From Rhyzopertha dominica (lineage: Eukaryota; Arthropoda; Insecta; Coleoptera; Bostrichidae): a stretch of DNA of 64,000 nucleotides. The DNA lies in NCBI GenBank assembly GCA_025024175.1, contig QCXZ01000086.1:23836245-23900244 (forward strand). The letters are read 5' to 3'. The first letter of the stretch is position 1, and each line of letters starts with the position of its first letter. A model generated the notes under the pieces. That model was not told the DNA's origin. It worked only from the letters and a program-made list of their open reading frames with translations, and searched no databases. The translations under genes and the position numbers were made by a program. Positions 14,920 through 26,600 of the stretch are shown here, piece after piece.

Positions 14920-15084
14920 TATTAAAAAACATTTTGTTCTACTACTATCTTCTGCCGTTTCCTTTTCTGTACTCTGCTCGATTTTAGGTTTCTTGCCTCT
15001 CTGTTTTTCAGCTCGTTGACCAAAGCCATACGATGATGTCCTTCGCCTTTTTGAATCAGTAGGTAGTGCACCTGTACTACTCAT
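14920..15084 (-). CDS. Arp6: In-frame 5' extension of Arp6 (55 residues)
   Basis: An upstream ATG at 15084 is in frame with the canonical Arp6 ATG at 14919 with no stop between. It would add a basic, Lys/Arg/Ser-rich segment (DSKRRRTSSYGFGQR, KQRGKKPKIEQ) that resembles a nuclear-localisation region. Human ARP6 lacks it. It may be real coding sequence from an alternative start, translated 5' UTR, or the first exon of a separate transcript. Confidence 0.35.
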
Positions 15085-15356
15085 TTTGTTCAGTATATTA
15101 AATATTTCAAAAATGCACTGTGTAGTTATATGATTTAAACATTGATTGAATTTATATTTTTATTAAAAGATAACATTTCAAGGATATGTCTACTTTCTTT
15201 GAATTAAATACGGTACATCAATAATCTTGTTTTATTTCAAGAAGTAAAAATCTTATGATTATCTCACTACCGCCAAGCCGCAATGGTATATAAACAAAAA
15301 TTGCCCCTAAGAATGCCCCAAGATTACCGAATTGATATAGCTCACACCTCATTCCT

Positions 15357-15432
15357 AACCGATATACCATTTGACCATATACCGCTCGACCGAATGCCAT
15401 TTCACCAAAATACCACTTAACCGAAAACTACC
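15357..15432. repeat. Degenerate minisatellite, period about 15 bp
   Basis: CC dinucleotides recur with spacings 8, 8, 7, 8, 7, 8, 8, 8 across 15,359-15,422, generated by diverged copies of a 15-bp unit of the type GACCGAATGCCATTT. It lies in the divergent Arp6/UBA5 interval. Confidence 0.6.
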
Positions 15433-15604
15433 CACTGCTGCTACGGATAACCACACCAAGTAGCTCTCTTTAGATAGAGATTCAAAAATGGGCGGTCAGC
15501 AGTCTAAAGTGCATAATGTGTCCCAATTTAAGGTGTTGTCATGGTTACTGGGTTGATTTTAATTAATATCAACTTTAACAAAGAATAAGGTAATCACTTA
15601 TAGA

Positions 15605-15647
15605 ATGGCAACCACATACTTATAATTATAAGTATGTGATGGCAACC
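15605..15647. repeat. Perfect 26-bp palindrome flanked by 9-bp direct repeats
   Basis: Bases 15613-15638 form a perfect palindrome centred on TATAATTATA with outer arms CACATACT. It is flanked by identical copies of ATGGCAACC at 15605-15613 and 15639-15647. The arrangement resembles a tiny insertion bounded by a 9-bp target duplication. It lies 310 bp upstream of the UBA5 start codon. Confidence 0.75.
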
Positions 15648-15947
15648 GATCAAATTTGATTACCGAATCTGCCGGAAGTACCGAAGTGAATACTGCCAGA
15701 GCTGCCAACATACACAAAAGTAGCTAGGCTAGAACAAAATTTTGTGAAGCCTTCATTTCAGACACTAGTAGAGAACTGTAGATAAAATTATTTATAAAGG
15801 TAATAATGAAAGCAAAGAACTTTTGAAAAAAAGTAGGGACTGTATTTTTATTTTCAGTAGCTGGCATCACTGTAGTATCCTGTTCAGTCTTTCTTGCCAT
15901 TGCCAACAAGTTCACATATGTTACATGTTTAAATTTTATAGGCGAAA

Positions 15948-17270
15948 ATGACTACAGTAGAAGAATTACAAAACACAGTGAAACAACTCCAGGAATTATT
16001 AAAGCAAACTCAAAGTAATGTCTGTGCGAGGCAAAAGATTGCAAACATGTCTGCAGAAGTTGTTGATTCTAACCCTTATAGGTATGTTATCCTTATTTTT
16101 TTTTTAATTATTCCTGAGTTTATCCTTGCAGCCGTCTGATGGCTTTGAAACGTATGGGTATAGTCAATAATTATGAAGAAATAAGAAACTTTACAGTAGC
16201 TGTAGTAGGCGTGGGAGGTGTGGGCAGCGTAACAGCTGAAATGTTGACGCGGTGTGGTATTGGCAGACTAATTCTTTTCGACTATGATAAGGTGGAACTG
16301 GCCAACATGAATCGACTGTTTTTCCAGCCTCACCAGTCTGGATTGAGTAAAGTTGAGGCGGCTGCTGAAACTTTAAAAAATATCAACCCCGACGTTGATA
16401 TAATAACATTTAATTATAATATTACAACAGTAGATAATTTCGAACATTTTATGAACACTATCAGGTACATAACCCACAACTCCATTTGTTTATCTGATAA
16501 TAAATTTTGTCTTTGTAGTACTAGCAGTTTAACCAATAAGGCTGTGGATCTGGTTTTGAGTTGTGTCGACAACTTTGAAGCTAGATATGCAATTAACACT
16601 GCTTGCAATGAGTTAGGTATAAATTGGTTTGAATCGGGAGTTGCAGAAAATGCAGTGTCGGGACATATTCAATTTATCAGTCCTGGAGAAACGGCTTGTT
16701 TTGCTGTAGGTTTAAACATGAACAGTGGTGAACTGTTTTTGATAATATTATTTTTAGTGTGCACCACCGTTAATTGTGGCTTCCAATATTGATGAGAAAA
16801 CGTTAAAGAAGGATGGTGTATGTGCTGCAAGTTTACCTACCACGATGGGAATAGTAGCAGGATTTCTGGTGCAGAATGCTCTAAAATACCTTCTCAAATT
16901 CGGACAAGTTACAAATTATCTAGGCTACAGTGCGCTGACAGACTTCTTCCCTACGATGAATCTAAAGCCAAATCCACTATGTGAAGACAAAAACTGCATA
17001 TTACGGCAGGAAGAATATGCTGCAAGGCCTAAAGTTACTGTAATTGAGGAAAAGAAAGAAGAGGGACCACTACATGAAAGCAACGAATGGGGTATTTCTC
17101 TTGTAGATGAGAGTGCCCCTACCACCAGTGGAGCTGGTGATAATACGCAGCTAGCCGAAGGTATATCTTTGGCATATACCCTAGAGGAACAAGCAGCAGC
17201 AACAACTAATGAGACCTCCACTTCGGAAGCTAGCCTAGAAGAGCTGATGGCAAAAATGAAATCTATTTGA
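15948..17270 (+). CDS. Uba5: UFM1-activating enzyme UBA5
   Basis: Four exons (15948-16081, 16132-16464, 16519-16705, 16758-17270) give 388 residues. It is the E1 that adenylates UFM1 and passes it to UFC1 (family knowledge). Visible features: an N-terminal helix ([18 protein letters not shown]), the [12 protein letters not shown] signature, the nucleotide-binding loop [22 protein letters not shown], the catalytic Cys240 in [13 protein letters not shown], a zinc site formed by Cys216/Cys219 (CFAC) and Cys293/Cys298 (CEDKNC), and a C-terminal UFM1/LC3-interacting motif EWGISLVD at 328-335. The tail ends in an acidic helix resembling the UFC1-binding end. All introns are 50-54 bp. The start is the first ATG before the helix. 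It diverges from Arp6. Confidence 0.96.
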
Positions 17271-18383
17271 GTATTTTTTTAATACATTCCTTGTGTAACG
17301 CAAATAAAATCAGACAACTATATTGTATAGTTTATTTAATAATATATATTTTTAATAAAATAATCATGATTTTCGCTTCACATAATGAATTCAGCAGCAC
17401 TAGCACTTGCTTTACTTACTGTTGATCTTCACTTACCTTTAATTCATGGACTGGAATTTCAAAATCGGTACCTAACTGGAAAAGCTTAGTATGTGCAATT
17501 GCCAAGAAGCATACCCAGTTGATATAGAAAATAATATACCCAAATATATTATGCAATGATTGCTAGCCAACTACACTACCCTGTTTTGAAAATCAAGAAA
17601 GATAATCTCTAATGAAGAATGTTAATTTTCAGCACTGTAGCAGAAAAACTTATTGGTACCTTTTCAAAACACTACATTATAGTTTTTCTCCAATTACTTC
17701 AAATAAAAGCTAAAATGAATTTCACACTTCAAATAAATATACACCCATCGGCACTAAAAACCGAGTTCTTGCATTTTTTATTTATTCTTAAAATTATATT
17801 ATCCTTTATTAGCTTTATTTTAAAAACGAACAAGACAAAATGTTTCGAGTCATATTCAATTTAATTGAAGGTTTGTTTTGAAGAAAGAAACTGTTTAATT
17901 ATAAACTTCACAAGTTCATTTTACTAGATGAATTGGGCTTACAAACTTTGCACATTTCCTGAGAACATGTATTTCATATTGTTCACCATGATGTGGGAAT
18001 GAGAAACGTAAAAGAAGCGTGTTCATGTGACATTATTTTGAAGATTACTCATTCTTGAAATATGAATCACGAAGAAGTTTCACATAAGTTAGGCTATTTA
18101 ATTTACAACCTTTATATTGTATCTTTATATTATATGTTTTATGGGATATACATATTATATAGGTATTTTTTAACATCTCAGGTGGAAAATAAACATTGAT
18201 GTGAATAAATATAGATTTATTAGACATTGGTCTTACATTTAATAGGTAATACAATCTTCGATACCTGAGGGAACTCAAATTACTGAACATTCCATACTGA
18301 TTGAGTATTAATCACTGGTTTAGCTTAATGGCAAGCAGCAGGCTCGTTTAGAAACAAAAATTAAACACTACAGAACACACACG
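17271..18383. other. Intergenic region between convergent UBA5 and PLEKHJ1-like genes
   Basis: AT-rich. AATAAA near 17,303 fits the UBA5 3' end. No ORF with support, no clear repeat. Confidence 0.4.
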
Positions 18384-19001
18384 TTAGAGATCAATTAAAT
18401 TTGTTACGGTAGTTGTGACTGACTTATTTTCGGTATACGATGATGCACTATAAAAAGAGTTCGTTGTGGACACGTGACTGTAAAACGTGGATTTCTTGCA
18501 GCGTGTCGTTTTCACCTCACTCTTACTGTTCTGTTTGTTCTTCATATAATCAAGTACGGGGTCTTTACCCGTCCGCATGCTAATTTTAGTTTTAAGGATT
18601 GTATACTGTGACCTCCAATATTCGTATGAAGCCATTTTCAGAGCGGTTACCCATTTATTAACATCGGCATCACAGCGGCAGGAAAATATGTGTTTAGATT
18701 CGTTGTCTTTTAACCTGTTATTAACTTTGAAGGTTATCGAGAATGCAAACGGTATTCCTTTATGTGGACGCTCATAGGCTATTTGGGCATTCTCCAGAAC
18801 TAGGACCCCCAAGGGCTCTGGTTCGTTGACTCGATAGTAAAACAGCAAATTTGCCATTAGTTTAAATAGACGTTCTTTGAATGAAGGCTGCTGATACCAA
18901 TCGGACCAGTCTGTGCTTTGGGGCTTCATGTGGTGAAGAATGCCTTCCATATCCCCTTTACCTGTGCTAAGTTTCATTAATTCCTTATCGTTGTATCTCA
19001 T
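18384..19001 (-). CDS. Plekhj1: PH-domain protein, PLEKHJ1 homolog
   Basis: A single-exon frame of 205 residues. The N-terminus MRYNDKELMKLS is nearly the same as that of vertebrate PLEKHJ1, followed by a pleckstrin-homology fold: FKERLFKLMANLLFYYRV, PLGVLVLENAQI, FAFSITF, HIFSCRCDADVNKWVTALK with the conserved Trp of the last helix, then ASYEYWRSQYTILKTKI and GKDPVLDY. The Ser/Thr-rich tail of about 55 residues is longer than in vertebrates. PH domains of this kind bind phosphoinositides or proteins at membranes; the cellular role is poorly known. It diverges from shifted. Confidence 0.88.
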   Translation of the reverse strand: MRYNDKELMKLSTGKGDMEGILHHMKPQSTDWSDWYQQPSFKERLFKLMANLLFYYRVNEPEPLGVLVLENAQIAYERPHKGIPFAFSITFKVNNRLKDNESKHIFSCRCDADVNKWVTALKMASYEYWRSQYTILKTKISMRTGKDPVLDYMKNKQNSKSEVKTTRCKKSTFYSHVSTTNSFYSASSYTENKSVTTTVTNLIDL

Positions 19002-19684
19002 ATTTAAACCACTTCAGTAACTATCCGTGAAATCCGCAACTTTCTCTTTTATGGTTTTGTGCTTTTCACACTGTTAAAACTCGTAGTAAATTCGCGATGC
19101 ATTTTAATCAATCATCCTCAGAATCAAACCAATGGAAATTATAAGGGGCAGTTAATGATATCATTTTTCTTTTTCAGGAAAACCGATTGATACATATTAC
19201 GTTACTCACACTTTTGTTTTAAATGATGTTGACACTTGACAATATGTCATTCGCGATTCACAATTTGCACCAGGGTTGCCAAATTATTTCGTAGAGAACA
19301 AAAGCAAACAAAATAGCCAAATTTTTGTTGAACTATACAATAATGTGTAAATGTTCTGTCCTGTATATATAGTTCTTTACAACAACACATCTTACGCTTT
19401 TTCCAATACATAGCGTGGAATTTACAATCGGAAAACCTGTTTTAAAATGCTAGGTTTGAAATTCAAATAACGTTATTTGGCTGTAATAATAATATATAAT
19501 AATATAATAAATAATAATAATTTATGGATGGCACATAACGCATAATATTCCTGTTCAGCAGGAATGCCTTCCATTACATGTATCACAATACAAACGATTA
19601 CGGAAATAACACAAAACAAAAAAAGGCTAAATGATGTCGCCAAGTTTAGGAAAAAGGAGCTAGTCGGTGGTCATCAAACAAAAA
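19002..19684. other. Upstream region of the PLEKHJ1-like gene
   Basis: No coding sequence is supported. It contains an AT microsatellite of TAATAA/TATAAT type at about 19,480-19,522. Confidence 0.4.
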
Positions 19685-19867
19685 TGAAAAACCCCAACAC
19701 AATGATTTAGAGAACCTAAACACATATTTCTTCAGTGGATTGAAAAACTTCTTGAATGTCCGCGCGGATTAATCGGAGGATATTCTTCTCACCAGGTCTT
19801 CAATCTACTGAATATGGCAGCTTAGCTACCTTAGGCTCTCTAAATCATTGTGGTTAGGGTTTTTTCA
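19685..19867. mobile_element. MITE-like element with 35-bp inverted ends, 183 bp
   Basis: The left end (19685-19719, with ACAATGATTTAGAGAACC) and the reverse complement of the right end (19831-19867, with ACAATGATTTAGAGAGCC) match at nearly every position. The 110-bp interior has no coding capacity. It sits in the divergent interval between the PLEKHJ1-like gene and shifted. Confidence 0.75.
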
Positions 19868-20456
19868 TTATAGTCTAATTACAATAAAAAAACCACACTC
19901 ACTTCTTATTTTATTTAGTCAGCAAAAGCGAAAAAAATGACGCCAAACTAGCAGTAAAAGTAGCTAAATCTGGCAACCCTGATTGGCTCTCAACCAATTA
20001 CGTTTCAAGGCTTGTGTTTACATATTTGTTGGGGGTTAGAGGTTAGAATCGCAAAAAATCTAAACGATAGACCTTGCTCTTGAAACAGAATTTTCGCTGT
20101 GTTACGTGCGCAAATCCGAACATTAGGATTTTATGGCTTTTTAGTTACTTTAGGACTCGCAGGNAAGCTAATTTTTATTGTCCTATAATATCGCCTGGAA
20201 TCAACAAATACGCCTCAGAGAACTGTAGGATAAGGGAAAAAAGCTTCACTGCTTATTTTGTAGCTTTTAGGAACACAACTAGCTTTGCTAACACTTACCA
20301 GCATTAATTTATTGACCTGCAAGCTTAATTAGAAGAAATCGTCGTTCCCAAAGAACACCACAGGATGCTACTTACCCAACTAATATAAAATATAATAAAT
20401 TGTGGTACTAAGTAAAATTATGTTAAATCTGCAGATAGGGTGTGAGGAGTTCGGTA

Positions 20457-21699
20457 ATGTGGAAACCGGTTATTGTCGCTTTGATCATTTTAGCTGTATC
20501 TGTTTGGTCCCGAAATGACCCAAAGAACGATCCACGAAATAGTGGAGACCTTGCATTATGGATCGATGAGAAACAAGTCAAAATGTTTAGCGGTAAGTGA
20601 TGAACCTTACCCATACGAATTTTTTAAATAATGTTATCTGTAGGTATGTCTATGGAGATATATGCCATAGTAAATGGAAATGTCTTGCCATATATACTAG
20701 ATCCGAATTTTGAAAAATATCTGCCAGTAATTCCATCGGAAGTTAGTTATGTTAATTTCACATGGAAGGCTGGCATGAAAAAGTATTACTACAACTTTGA
20801 TCGACTCCAGTCGTTTGATGAGAGCATCCTACAAGCACCCGTTATATCTATTAAAACTAAAGGTCGTGTACCGAAACGCCCAAAAGAATTTAGCATATTT
20901 CTGCCATGTCTTGGTAACAGCTCAGGTATAGCAACTTTTGGAATCGGACTGTTGATAGAGACTAGAAAAGGCAAACCTTTGAATGGCACGCCACTCCGTT
21001 TGAAGCTAAGAAAGGAATGTTCACAAAGAAGTAAGCATTATCAGATAAATTTAAGTAAATATTAATTTATTTTTTCTTTAGGTCCTGATCCTGAATGTGA
21101 TAAGAAATGTGCAAATCAAGGCTGGTGCAACCACGAAAAAATATGTCAGTGTCCGGAAGGCTACATGGGGCAGTACTGCCGCACTGCTTTATGCTACCCT
21201 CAGTGTATGAATGGAGGCAACTGCACATCACCAGGCGTTTGCAGTTGCCCGCCGGGTTTCCAGGGCAGGCATTGTGAAGGTGGAATTTGTGGGGAGAAAT
21301 GCCTAAACGGAGGCAAATGCATACAGAAAGACACATGTGAATGTTCCAAGGGATACTATGGCCTCCACTGTGAATACTGTAAGTCGGCTCATTTTAAACT
21401 GTCTAGCAAATGGTAATCCATTTTTGCAGCTAAGTGCATAATTCCATGCCTAAACGGAGGCAAGTGCAAGGGGGTGAATAAGTGTAGGTGCCCCCCTGGG
21501 TTCCGAGGTGATCACTGTGAGGTAGGCCGTGCCAAACCTTCTCGTAGTACATGCAATTTGGCATGCAAACACGGAACATGCATTGATGATGCTTGTGTCT
21601 GTGAGCCCGGGTGGTACGGGCGATTGTGTCATCACAGTAAGTTGATAGTTGAATTTGAGATTCACACGGATAACTGTTTTCTTTCTAGTGACGATGTGA
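20457..21699 (+). CDS. shf: Shifted / Wnt inhibitory factor 1 homolog (WIF domain plus five EGF repeats)
   Basis: Five exons (20457-20592, 20644-21030, 21082-21378, 21430-21636, 21689-21699) give 345 residues. A signal peptide (VIVALIILAVSVWS) precedes the WIF domain (LALWIDEKQVKMF, NFTWKAG, YYYNFDRLQS, FSIFLPCLG), then five EGF-like repeats of six cysteines each (for example CMNGGNC and CLNGGKC). In insects this protein, Shifted, is secreted and promotes Hedgehog stability and spread; the vertebrate ortholog WIF1 binds Wnts (family knowledge). The last exon adds only three residues after CHH, so the protein ends right after EGF 5. Its short final exon (11 coding bases) is less certain than the rest. 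Confidence 0.93.
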
Positions 21700-23615
21700 T
21701 CAAGGGGAGCATCCAATTGATTGAATATATGCTTACAATGTTGTGCCAAATCTAGGTGCCAGTAGACTTATGAAATACTTATGTATTTTTTAGACTTGTA
21801 TACCAAAATTTTACTATGTTTACACATTAAAATTTTTAAGTTATATCTGTGTAGTTCTTTTACATTTCAATCTGAATCGACTGGTGTGGCTTAGATGAAA
21901 TCAGCAGCGGATTATATATATTTGAATTAAAATTATTGTTGTAAAAATCTATTGATATATTATAGATAGGTATTTGAATATTCCAATGTTTGTACATTTA
22001 CAGATAGTAACAGATATTATATAAAGAATATTCTACGTTTAAAATAACCTTTAAATTAAATAATTATCCAATTAATTTGTAGTTTTTTTGTTTGTTCGGA
22101 AATGTCAATTTTTTGGAAACTTTTTTTAAAAACACTTGTGGAAAATTTTATTTTTTTCCTATCTTATGGTATTTTCACTTTTTGAATATATTAAGTATTT
22201 TCGGATATATTTAGGAAAAACCGGTCTTTTTAAGTGGAGGTTTTTTGCTAACATCTAACTAGTTTGCTGCACCGAAATTTATAGGGACGAATAATACTCC
22301 CAATTAAACTACTGATCACATACTAAAAGGACAAAAAATAAAAATTTGCGAAAAGGGTAGTTACCTCCCCATTTTCACCCCCTTCCCTATACCCTACTTA
22401 TCCCAAACACAATAGGTCACTCTGTGTAGTTGAGATATGTTAAGTCTTTCTGAAGTTATCGCATTCACACGTTTGTTTTTGGACGTTTCGTGCATTTTAA
22501 AGGGATTGGGTAATAAAAATTTTTGAAAATTTTTTGGCGATACAGTACTTTCTATCCCGTGGATGTAGAAGTAATTTGACAATCATAGGTATTAAAGTTA
22601 AATTTTGATTTTACACGAATTATGTACATGACAAAAATTGAAGCAAAGCAAAAGTATATATTTTCAAGTATTTGTTGGAAATAGCGGCCGCACAATTGAT
22701 TAAACTATAAAAGTTTTAGATAGCATTAGGTCGAAATTCCCCGAATCTGATACTTTTATTTTCAAGTATATGTATATTTTAATCAAATGAATCAAATTAC
22801 ATTTTTATTTGGAAGAATTTTTAATATACAGCGTTTGTAATCATTAAGTAACTATCTTATATTTCTTTTTCTTCTAATAAAGAAGGGCATTCCATATTTT
22901 AGCTTTGAATAACGGAAACTGCATAAGATTTTTTTAATTTCAGGACGAATAACTAAGATATTAAACGTCAAAAATAGGTATAAATTTAATAGGTTTTTTT
23001 TAAATTCCCCAATAGGCATGTAATAAATAATAATCAACTTGTTTCCCGTTAAAATTTCTAGGCACGCCACTGAATGAAACTTTTGTTTTTGCAGTAGGTT
23101 ATAAGGTTGTCAGGACAAGGTTTTTTTTGGTGTTGTTTATTTGTTTCTTTCGAATTCCGTTTATTTGAACTTGCGGTTGCTATCGGTATGTCAGATTCCT
23201 ACGGTAGCATCCGAATTCAAATCCGTGAAGGAAAATCGATACGCTATCAGCTGACGGTCGCTATCTGAACACGTACTATTTATTACAAAAACAGACCATC
23301 GTCTCGTGTGAGTTGCGTTTATTACAGGTGTGTGTTTGACCAGGTGGCAAACGATAGACCTTCATAAACATCAGCCGAGGTGGGGGGCCCCTGACGTGTC
23401 TAGTTATAGCGCGAGCACCTTCAAAAAATCCCGCTAAAGCGAGTTGTATTGGCAAAGGGCGTGTTGCGCAGTCTCACATTTGCCTAATTTCTTTTAGAAT
23501 TGATGGTGGCTCACCTTAGTAAAGCGGACATGGGTCTGCTTTACAAAAACAGATAAACTGTACAAAAAAATTGCTACAATTCGTACTATGTGGTGTGGAA
23601 TAGCCGGTGGATGAA
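21700..23615. other. Intergenic region, shifted 3' end to lipophorin receptor distal promoter
   Basis: AT-rich to about 23,150, with no supported gene. From about 23,150 the composition shifts to higher GC (GGTGGGGGGCCCCTGACG at about 23,380), which fits the promoter and 5' UTR of the long lipophorin receptor form. Confidence 0.45.
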
Positions 23616-26600
23616 ATGATACCGCGATATCTACAGCGTATTGCTATGTGGTATGCACTGTTATGTTATGTAGTGTGTGTTACCTTGGTGAATGCCGATA
23701 TTCATACCTATGGTAAGTGGTAAGAAATCATTCAAAGATAGATTTAGATGGGTCGTATGATGCTTAATTGTGCACGTCAGTCTATTTAAACACTATTATC
23801 ATTCAAGAAACCTACGTTATATTTTTTATGTTTACACCGTGGAAGGCAGTTTTGGCTGCCCAGGTAACATCACCTGATTCTGGCTTGCTGGCTCAAAGCG
23901 GGTGAGGTAAACAGATGATTTTCATCTAATAAAGTGCCTTTGCATTCGAAAATTGCGTAGGCATGAATGAACACGCTGCCGAATACTTTGCATTTTTAAT
24001 AAGCAATCATGTGGGAATCGATTTAATCAATGTAGATATATAGTGCACATTAATTGTCAATTAGGAGATCGCGAGTAAACACAATAATAGGTCCATAAAA
24101 CTTGCTTGTCGAGAGTGTGTCTTTACATTTTGGTGTTCATTACAAACTGACGTGTAAAATATTGCGCCTTTGTTTTATTATACTTTCAAATATCTATTCT
24201 GAAAGCGTGGTGGTGATTCAATCCGACTAAAAGAAATGTGGATATAGGTACCATTTTTCGCTGCTTCACCAGCTTATTCTGTTTTATAACTCTGTTATTG
24301 CCGAGCTCCACGCATTTTACACATACAATTACATAATCCTATTGTCTACAAACATAATTGCCGCTCTTGACCTTGCTTTATAGAAAAAATTTCCCTGCTT
24401 GGCAATAAACATGCTTTTTATTAATAATGATTATTTCCAGAAAATACGTCCTGTTCTCTGAGGCAGTTCCAGTGCGGGGACAAGAAATGTATACCGATCA
24501 CCTTTGTTTGTGATGGTGAAGATGACTGTGAAGACCGAACAGACGAAAACAGAGCCCTATGTGCTAGTAAGCAGTCCCACATTTTATTACTAATTCAACC
24601 AAGCTACACCTTGTTGACAACGCAAGCGTTCGGAAATAGTTATTTACAGCCCTCGAGTTGGAAATAACTCCAATTAGTCGTTTCCAACTTGTCTATGTGG
24701 GCAGGTGAAAGAAAAGTGTTTATCACTCCCCCGTTTCAGTTGTTAGGTATTTGTTGACAAAATTTCCACAAACAGCGCCGTATTCACTAACAGTGGAATT
24801 TACCTATCAATTAAGTTTACAGCAGGTAATAATCGTAATGAATCCCAGCGACTTTAATCTAGCCTATGTCATACCCATACATAATAGTCGCCGCTTTACA
24901 ATCCTTGTTCGTTCTTAGAAAGTGGTCGAACCAGCAACGATGGATGCGTTTCTCTACGAGCCAAAATGGGACTAAAATTTAGATACGGCGCAAAAGCCTA
25001 AATTTTTTACGAAGAAAGTTACTCAGTAATAAAATAACGTAGCGAAGTCTATTCAATTTGCTGGGAACGCTAATTTTCTCTACTTTTCGGATAATTCGAA
25101 ATTATCGATTTCGAGTTTACGGGGCCTGAGTTCTGAATTAACGATGAGAACGTATATTGTATTATATCGACACAAAAAAGCTTGTAACACTAGTAACAAT
25201 ATATATATCGTTCGTTAGGATCAGAAAATAATTCAGTAAAAAGAACTCAATAATTATTGTTCTTTAAATCAAGGCTCGCCCTCTTGGTGAGCGTAACAAC
25301 ATATGTCGATGATTTTCCGGACTCTTCTGTCGTGGTCATTGGAATCGATTGTTTCTGAACGTTTCTTCGCACGTCGCTGACGGCATCTTCAGTGGTCCCT
25401 CTTAACCGTTGGCGTCATTAGTTTCGAAGTGACCTCTGAAGATGCCGTCAGAAACGTACGGGGAAACCTAGCACCATTCAAATAAAAATGTAATCGTCAA
25501 TCAATTTTTCGAGTTTAACTTTAGAAATCTGGGAAAGTCGTCCAGAAACTAGTTTTACGGTAACCATCCGACATATTTTGGTCATCACGTCACCAAGTTT
25601 TATATAAAGGTCTGATTAGTTCGATTGGTAGATAAATGAATGAGTCATATTGATATAAGACTAAGTCTGGGATTTACCAAGAAATTTTTAACCACTTAAA
25701 AATTGGAAATGGCGCTAAACGTGATTCTGGCTTCTCCATTTTATCGGGTATTTCAGAATAACTAGATCTAATGTCCAGAAGTGGCAGTTTTTAAATAACG
25801 CAGCTGGTCTCGACATAATGAAGTGTATACCGCATTGAAGTGTTCAATCGCCTTAAATAATTGAATTTGACTGCTTTCTGTTGCTATGGAAGCCGAAAAA
25901 CAACGTTGGATTTGTTATTGTTGACAGTCATGATATTATTTTCTCCTATCTTTGAAGTATTTTAGGAATGCGTCGTTTTGCAAACGTCAAACGAGCGACG
26001 TGTATAGAGGGTAAAAAACAATGAATTTATGCGAAGTTAGCGGTGACAAAGTGTGTGGGAAAGTTTGAAAATAATTTTCGAACTAAGGGTGTGTGATTCG
26101 GAAAATGTTTACTCGTACCTCTGAAAACAGTTGCTGTTACTGTTGACGTTTTGATTGATAATGTGAAAACATACGTTCACAAAGTACCTACCAGTGACCG
26201 GAATCACACCAAATCCCAAATATATAAGACATAGTACATGATAAATGCCCGTAATATTACGTGGAATCGAAAGGTGTAATAATATATAGCGTTCCATTAA
26301 AAATAACCAAATTGATACATACTTCCGGTATAACCGGATGTACCACCATCTTGAAAATAGCCCCCCAACCACTTTAGTATGCTGCCCAAATTTTAAGATT
26401 TTTCCTATTATGGATCGAGACGGTGCATGGTGGGACACCCTGAATATTTGTGGCGGTTTCGAAAAATTTTTGTGTGCGCCAAAATATGATAAGCAGCGGA
26501 TTATTTTTTTAAACTAAAGCTAGTGTTAATTTCATGTCATTTTTGAATTTTTTGAATGGATAAAGTGGTTGTCTAATTAAAAAACGAACGTCTTTTTTGT

